A stretch of 64,000 bases of DNA from Spirochaetia bacterium (GTDB lineage: Bacteria; Spirochaetota; Spirochaetia; Treponematales; Breznakiellaceae). Both the position numbers and the translations under genes were made by a program. Under the pieces are notes generated by a model. It made no database searches and was not told the origin of the DNA. It saw only the letters and a program-made list of their open reading frames with translations. Shown piece by piece: positions 60,302 through 64,000 of the stretch. Position 1 is the stretch's first letter. Each line of letters opens with the position of its first letter. The stretch lies in NCBI GenBank assembly GCA_025997675.1, contig BNUX01000003.1, positions 1 through 64,000 on the forward strand, in the 5' to 3' direction.

Positions 60302-61461
60302 AGGGTGAAATAATAAACAACGTATTACTTATTCCGGATTCATTTAAGGGGACGATGAGTTCAACCGAGATTTGCGGCATCATGGAAGCGGCGGTTAAAA
60401 GATTCTATCCCGCAGCAAAGGTGAGCAGTATTCCGGTTGCCGACGGCGGTGAAGGCAGCGTTGAAGCGTTTTTGTGCGCGGCCGGGGGAACAAAGAAAAC
60501 GGTACGGGTTAAGGGGCCCTTCTTTGAGGACATCGACTCCTTTTACGGTATTTTGGCGGATGGCAAGACGGCGGTGATCGAAATGGCGGCCTGTGCGGGG
60601 CTGCCCCTTGCCGGCAGCCATCCTGATCCCGAAAAGACGACTACCTACGGTGCGGGGCAGCTTATTGAAGCCGCCATTGACGCGGGGTGCACAAGGATTG
60701 TGATGGGCCTGGGGGGCAGTGCGACGAACGACGGCGGCGCCGGGGCGGCAATGGCGCTGGGGGTGCAGTTTACGGGGGCGGATGGCAAGCCCTTCGTGCC
60801 CACCGGGGGCGCCCTAAAGGACATACGGCACATTGACATACGGGGCATAAACCCCAAGCTCAAGCAGGTTGAGTTGGTGAGCATGTGCGACATCGACAAT
60901 CCCCTGTTCGGCCCCTCCGGTGCGGCCCATGTGTTTGGGCCGCAAAAGGGCGCAACGCCGGATATGGTGCGATCCCTTGACGCGGGTTTGAAGCATCTGG
61001 CGGAGGTGGTAAAGGCGGACCTCCAGCTTGATTTGGCGGATATGCCCGGCGCGGGGGCAGCCGGGGGTATGGGCTACGGCATGAAGGTGTTCCTGGGGTC
61101 AGTGCTACAGATGGGGATTGAAACGGTGCTGGATACCGTTCACTTTGACGATCTGCTTAAGACTGCGGACATAGTTTTTTCCGGGGAAGGCAAAATTGAC
61201 ACCCAGAGTTTGCGGGGGAAGGTGGTAATCGGCATTGCGAAGCGCACCAAAAAGGCGGGGGTCCCCCTGATTGCGGTGGTGGGGGACATCGGCGACGATA
61301 TTGACACGGCGTATGAGATGGGTGTTTCGGCGATTTTCAGCATCAACCGTGTGGCGGTGGATTATTCTCTGGCGAAGCTGCGGGCAAAAAACGATTTGCG
61401 CCTCACTATGGAAAACATTCTGCGGTTTTCACCTAAAGAACAGCCGTCATATCCGTCTTGA
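60283..61461 (+). CDS. Glycerate kinase (GarK/GlxK family)
   Basis: Up to 392 residues. [50 protein letters not shown] and [12 protein letters not shown] are the family's conserved blocks. It phosphorylates D-glycerate for glycolysis or serine metabolism. The only normal start is GTG at 60283, inside the preceding gene by 19 bases. Family members usually begin right before [10 protein letters not shown], and no ATG or GTG is found there, so the true start is uncertain. Confidence 0.88.
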   Translation: MEAAEIEGEIINNVLLIPDSFKGTMSSTEICGIMEAAVKRFYPAAKVSSIPVADGGEGSVEAFLCAAGGTKKTVRVKGPFFEDIDSFYGILADGKTAVIEMAACAGLPLAGSHPDPEKTTTYGAGQLIEAAIDAGCTRIVMGLGGSATNDGGAGAAMALGVQFTGADGKPFVPTGGALKDIRHIDIRGINPKLKQVELVSMCDIDNPLFGPSGAAHVFGPQKGATPDMVRSLDAGLKHLAEVVKADLQLDLADMPGAGAAGGMGYGMKVFLGSVLQMGIETVLDTVHFDDLLKTADIVFSGEGKIDTQSLRGKVVIGIAKRTKKAGVPLIAVVGDIGDDIDTAYEMGVSAIFSINRVAVDYSLAKLRAKNDLRLTMENILRFSPKEQPSYPS

Positions 61462-61486
61462 AACACCCCATCCTCCCCTATATGAT
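61458..61486 (+). promoter_or_regulatory. Promoter of leuS
   Basis: TTGAAA (61458–61463), 17-bp spacer, TATGAT (61481–61486). The -35 box includes the stop region of glycerate kinase. A normal leader with GAAGGAG follows. Confidence 0.65.
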
Positions 61487-61516
61487 ACACATATAAAGAA
61501 GGAGCCCCGATTCACC

Positions 61517-63958
61517 ATGGCAAAATACCCCTTTCCGACCATCGAACCCAAGTGGCAAAAGTATTGGGAGCAGCACAAGACCTTTAAGGCTGCGGAGGAC
61601 CCGTCCTTCCCCAAGGAAAAGCGCCGGTATGTGCTGGATATGTTTCCCTACCCCTCCGCCCAGGGCCTCCACGTGGGGCACCCCGAGGGTTATACCGCCA
61701 CGGACATCTACTGCCGCTACCTTCGCATGAACGGGTACAACGTGCTGCACCCTATGGGCTTCGACGCCTTCGGGCTGCCGGCGGAGAACTACGCCATCAA
61801 GACCGGGACCCACCCGGCGCTGACCACCGCAGCGAACATCAACAAGTTCCGCGCCCAGATTAAGTCCCTGGGCTTTTCCTATGACTGGTCTCGGGAGGTG
61901 GATACCTCCCAGGAAAAATACTACCGCTGGACCCAGTGGATCTTCCTCAAGCTCTTTGAAAAGGGCCTGGCCTACGAGGCGGAGAGCCCCATCAACTGGT
62001 GCCCTTCCTGCAAGACCGGCCTGGCCAACGAGGAAGTGAAGGACGGCTGCTGTGATCGCTGCGGCGCAAAGGTGACCCGGAAGCGGATTCGCCAGTGGAT
62101 ATTGAAGATAACCGCCTACGCCGAGCGGCTTTTGGCGGATTTGGAAGGCCTGGACTGGCCGGAGCCGGTCAAGCTGATGCAGCGGAACTGGATAGGCCGC
62201 AGTGAGGGGGCCAACGTCAGCTTTAAGATTGACGGCCCCGGCCATCAGGATGGCTTAGAAATTTACACCACCCGCCCCGACACCCTCTTCGGGGCAACCT
62301 ACATGGTTCTCTCCCCGGAACATCCCCTGGTGGACACCATTACTACCCCGGAGCAGAAAGCTGCGGTGGCGGCCTACGTGGATGCGGCGGCCAAGAAGAG
62401 CGACCTGGAACGGACCGACTTGGCAAAGGTGAAGACCGGGGTTTTCTCCGGCGCATACGCGATAAACCCGGTGAACGGGAAGAAGATACCCATCTGGATA
62501 GCGGACTACGTGCTTATCTCCTACGGAACCGGGGCCATCATGGCGGTCCCCGCCCACGACGAGCGTGACTGGGATTTTGCCAAGGCCTTTAACCTGCCCA
62601 TCATTCAGGTGGTGGCAAACGAGAAACCCGCGCCGGGGCAGGATTATTCCGCCGAGCCCCCGGAGTACACCATTGCCGACGGCTGGTCGGTGAACTCCGG
62701 CGAGTTTACCGGGCTCCCCACGGCCGAGGCAAAGACTAAGGTTACCGCCTGGGTTGAGTCCCAGGGGCTTGGTAAAAAAGCGGTGAACTACAAACTGCGG
62801 GACTGGATATTCAGCCGCCAGCGTTACTGGGGGGAGCCGATCCCGGTGGTCCACTGCGACCATTGCGGCATTGTTCCCCTCCCCGAAACCGCCTTGCCCC
62901 TCCGCCTGCCCGAGGTGCAGTCCTACACCCCTACGGGCACCGGCGAATCCCCCCTGGCGGGGATCGCCGAGTGGGTGAACACCACCTGCCCAAAGTGCGG
63001 CGGCAAGGCGAAGCGGGAAACCAACACCATGCCCCAGTGGGCGGGGTCTTGCTGGTATTACCTCCGTTACCTGGACCCGGATAACAGTACCGCTTTCGCC
63101 GCAAAGGACAAAATTGACTATTGGGCGCCGGTGGACCTCTACGTGGGCGGGGTCGAACACGCGGTGCTGCACCTCCTCTACAGCCGTTTCTGGCACAAGG
63201 TCCTCTACGACCTTGGCTTAGTCAACACCAAGGAACCCTTCCAGCGGCTGGTCAACCAGGGGATGATCCTGGGGGAGGATAACCAGAAGATGAGCAAGAG
63301 CCGGGGTAACGTGATCAACCCCGACGACATTGTAAAAACCTACGGCGCCGACTCTATGCGGGTCTACGAGATGTTCATGGGCCCCCTGGAGGTGACCAAG
63401 CCCTGGCTCACTGCGGGGCTTGTCGGGGTGTCCCGGTTTCTGGAGCGGCTCTGGGCCATCGCCGAAAAGCCCGTGACCGATGGCGCCGGGAGCGAGGAAC
63501 TGGTGCGGCTGCTCCATAAAACGATACGGAAGGTGAGCTCCGACACGGGAACCCTGAACTTCAATACCGCCATCAGCGCCATGATGGTCTACTCCAACGA
63601 ACTGGCGAAACTTGCGGAGGTGCCCCGCAGTCTCTGGGAACCCCTGGTGTTGATGGCAAGCGTCTACGCGCCCCACCTGGGGGAGGAACTTTGGGAGAAG
63701 CTGGGCCACGGCGGTTCCGTATCCAAGGCTTCCTGGCCTGTCTGGGATGATGCGCTTACGGCGGACAATGAAGTGACCGTGGTGGCCCAGGTAAACGGCA
63801 AGATACGGGACAAGTTTACCGCTCCGGCAGGGATGGCGAAGGCGGAACTGGAAAAGATCGCCCTGGCCCTTCCGGGGGTGCTTAAGTGGCTTGAAGGACA
63901 GACCATCGTTAAGGTCATTACCGTGCCGGATAAGCTCGTTAATATCGTGGTAAAATAA
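61517..63958 (+). CDS. leuS: Leucyl-tRNA synthetase
   Basis: An 813-residue class I synthetase. HIGH motif as HVGH (residues 52–55, in [16 protein letters not shown]), KMSKS at ~591–595, an editing (CP1) domain around [13 protein letters not shown] and [15 protein letters not shown], and Cys-rich zinc-like clusters (CPSCKTG, CDRCGA; CDHCG, CPKCGG). The ATG at 61517 opens the family-typical start [14 protein letters not shown]. Length is normal. Confidence 0.96.
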   Translation: MAKYPFPTIEPKWQKYWEQHKTFKAAEDPSFPKEKRRYVLDMFPYPSAQGLHVGHPEGYTATDIYCRYLRMNGYNVLHPMGFDAFGLPAENYAIKTGTHPALTTAANINKFRAQIKSLGFSYDWSREVDTSQEKYYRWTQWIFLKLFEKGLAYEAESPINWCPSCKTGLANEEVKDGCCDRCGAKVTRKRIRQWILKITAYAERLLADLEGLDWPEPVKLMQRNWIGRSEGANVSFKIDGPGHQDGLEIYTTRPDTLFGATYMVLSPEHPLVDTITTPEQKAAVAAYVDAAAKKSDLERTDLAKVKTGVFSGAYAINPVNGKKIPIWIADYVLISYGTGAIMAVPAHDERDWDFAKAFNLPIIQVVANEKPAPGQDYSAEPPEYTIADGWSVNSGEFTGLPTAEAKTKVTAWVESQGLGKKAVNYKLRDWIFSRQRYWGEPIPVVHCDHCGIVPLPETALPLRLPEVQSYTPTGTGESPLAGIAEWVNTTCPKCGGKAKRETNTMPQWAGSCWYYLRYLDPDNSTAFAAKDKIDYWAPVDLYVGGVEHAVLHLLYSRFWHKVLYDLGLVNTKEPFQRLVNQGMILGEDNQKMSKSRGNVINPDDIVKTYGADSMRVYEMFMGPLEVTKPWLTAGLVGVSRFLERLWAIAEKPVTDGAGSEELVRLLHKTIRKVSSDTGTLNFNTAISAMMVYSNELAKLAEVPRSLWEPLVLMASVYAPHLGEELWEKLGHGGSVSKASWPVWDDALTADNEVTVVAQVNGKIRDKFTAPAGMAKAELEKIALALPGVLKWLEGQTIVKVITVPDKLVNIVVK

Positions 63959-64000
63959 TGGTAACACTGTTACTGTGCATCATCTACCTCACCTTTATCA
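63958..64000 (+). CDS. Start of a membrane protein (partial)
   Basis: The ATG overlaps the leuS stop by one base (TAATG). The 14 visible residues ([14 protein letters not shown]) form the start of a hydrophobic helix. They resemble the start of major-facilitator transporters, but the window ends here, so only a membrane protein can be claimed. Confidence 0.5.
   Translation, partial: MVTLLLCIIYLTFI

Overview
The window looks like chromosomal DNA from a spirochaete of the genus Treponema, and its fairly high GC content and intergenic tandem repeats fit the termite-gut type (T. primitia / T. azotonutricium). This is inferred from gene content: a V-type ATPase instead of F-type, a cheA–cheW–cheX chemotaxis cluster whose CheW carries a CheR-like domain, an XPB-type helicase, a Bat (aerotolerance) operon, BspA-like leucine-rich lipoproteins and many short lipoproteins with relaxed lipoboxes. 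No sequence search was run, so the species is not proven.

Layout. 1–7081 is accessory: homopolymer tracts, a GxxExxY-like gene, a collagen-like/repetitive lipoprotein, a 21-bp tandem array, two PD-(D/E)XK-like or unknown genes, a UPF0175 antitoxin with a broken PIN toxin, a lone nucleotidyltransferase, an SGNH lipoprotein and another lipoprotein. 7078–15213 holds an aminotransferase and, divergent from it, a moxR–DUF58–(membrane protein)–batA–batB–batC–batD operon. 15241–20142 has an Smr protein, IF-1, HflX, a ClpB lacking the N domain and a Uma2 protein. 20206–23313 is an ECF-type vitamin transporter (S, double ATPase, T). 23381–29438 holds an RNB exoribonuclease and cheA–cheW/R–cheX, followed by tRNA-Val. 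29619–31087 is rplM–rpsI–recX on the minus strand. 31521–40320 is secG–ptsN and eight V-ATPase subunits (G/H, C, I, K, F, E, A, B). Subunit D is absent there and sits inverted at 55056–55679.

40321–40942 is a small accessory insertion (lipoprotein plus palindromic array). 40943–49543 is housekeeping: ispE, spoVG, tRNA-Gln, rplY, tilS, ftsH, a Ca-site-rich exported protein and a DegP-like protease. 49538–52940 is a second accessory island: MNT antitoxin with truncated HEPN, a 32-bp direct duplication, two lipoproteins, an XRE regulator and another palindromic array. 53024–55679 (minus strand) is atpD–uspA–dnaJ-like–map. 55791–61461 is XPB helicase, a helicase-associated protein, a NYN–LOTUS nuclease and glycerate kinase. 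leuS and the start of a membrane protein close the window.

Themes that link regions: (i) four intergenic tandem arrays with different sequences but the same design, a palindrome repeated every 21–23 bp, two of them sharing a CTAGCTAG core; (ii) two toxin–antitoxin loci where the toxin is cut short and the antitoxin kept; (iii) a V-ATPase operon that has lost subunit D to a distant operon, with a 38-bp duplication scar where D would be expected; (iv) several promoters whose -10 box lies 6–9 bp before an ATG without a ribosome binding site, suggesting leaderless mRNAs.
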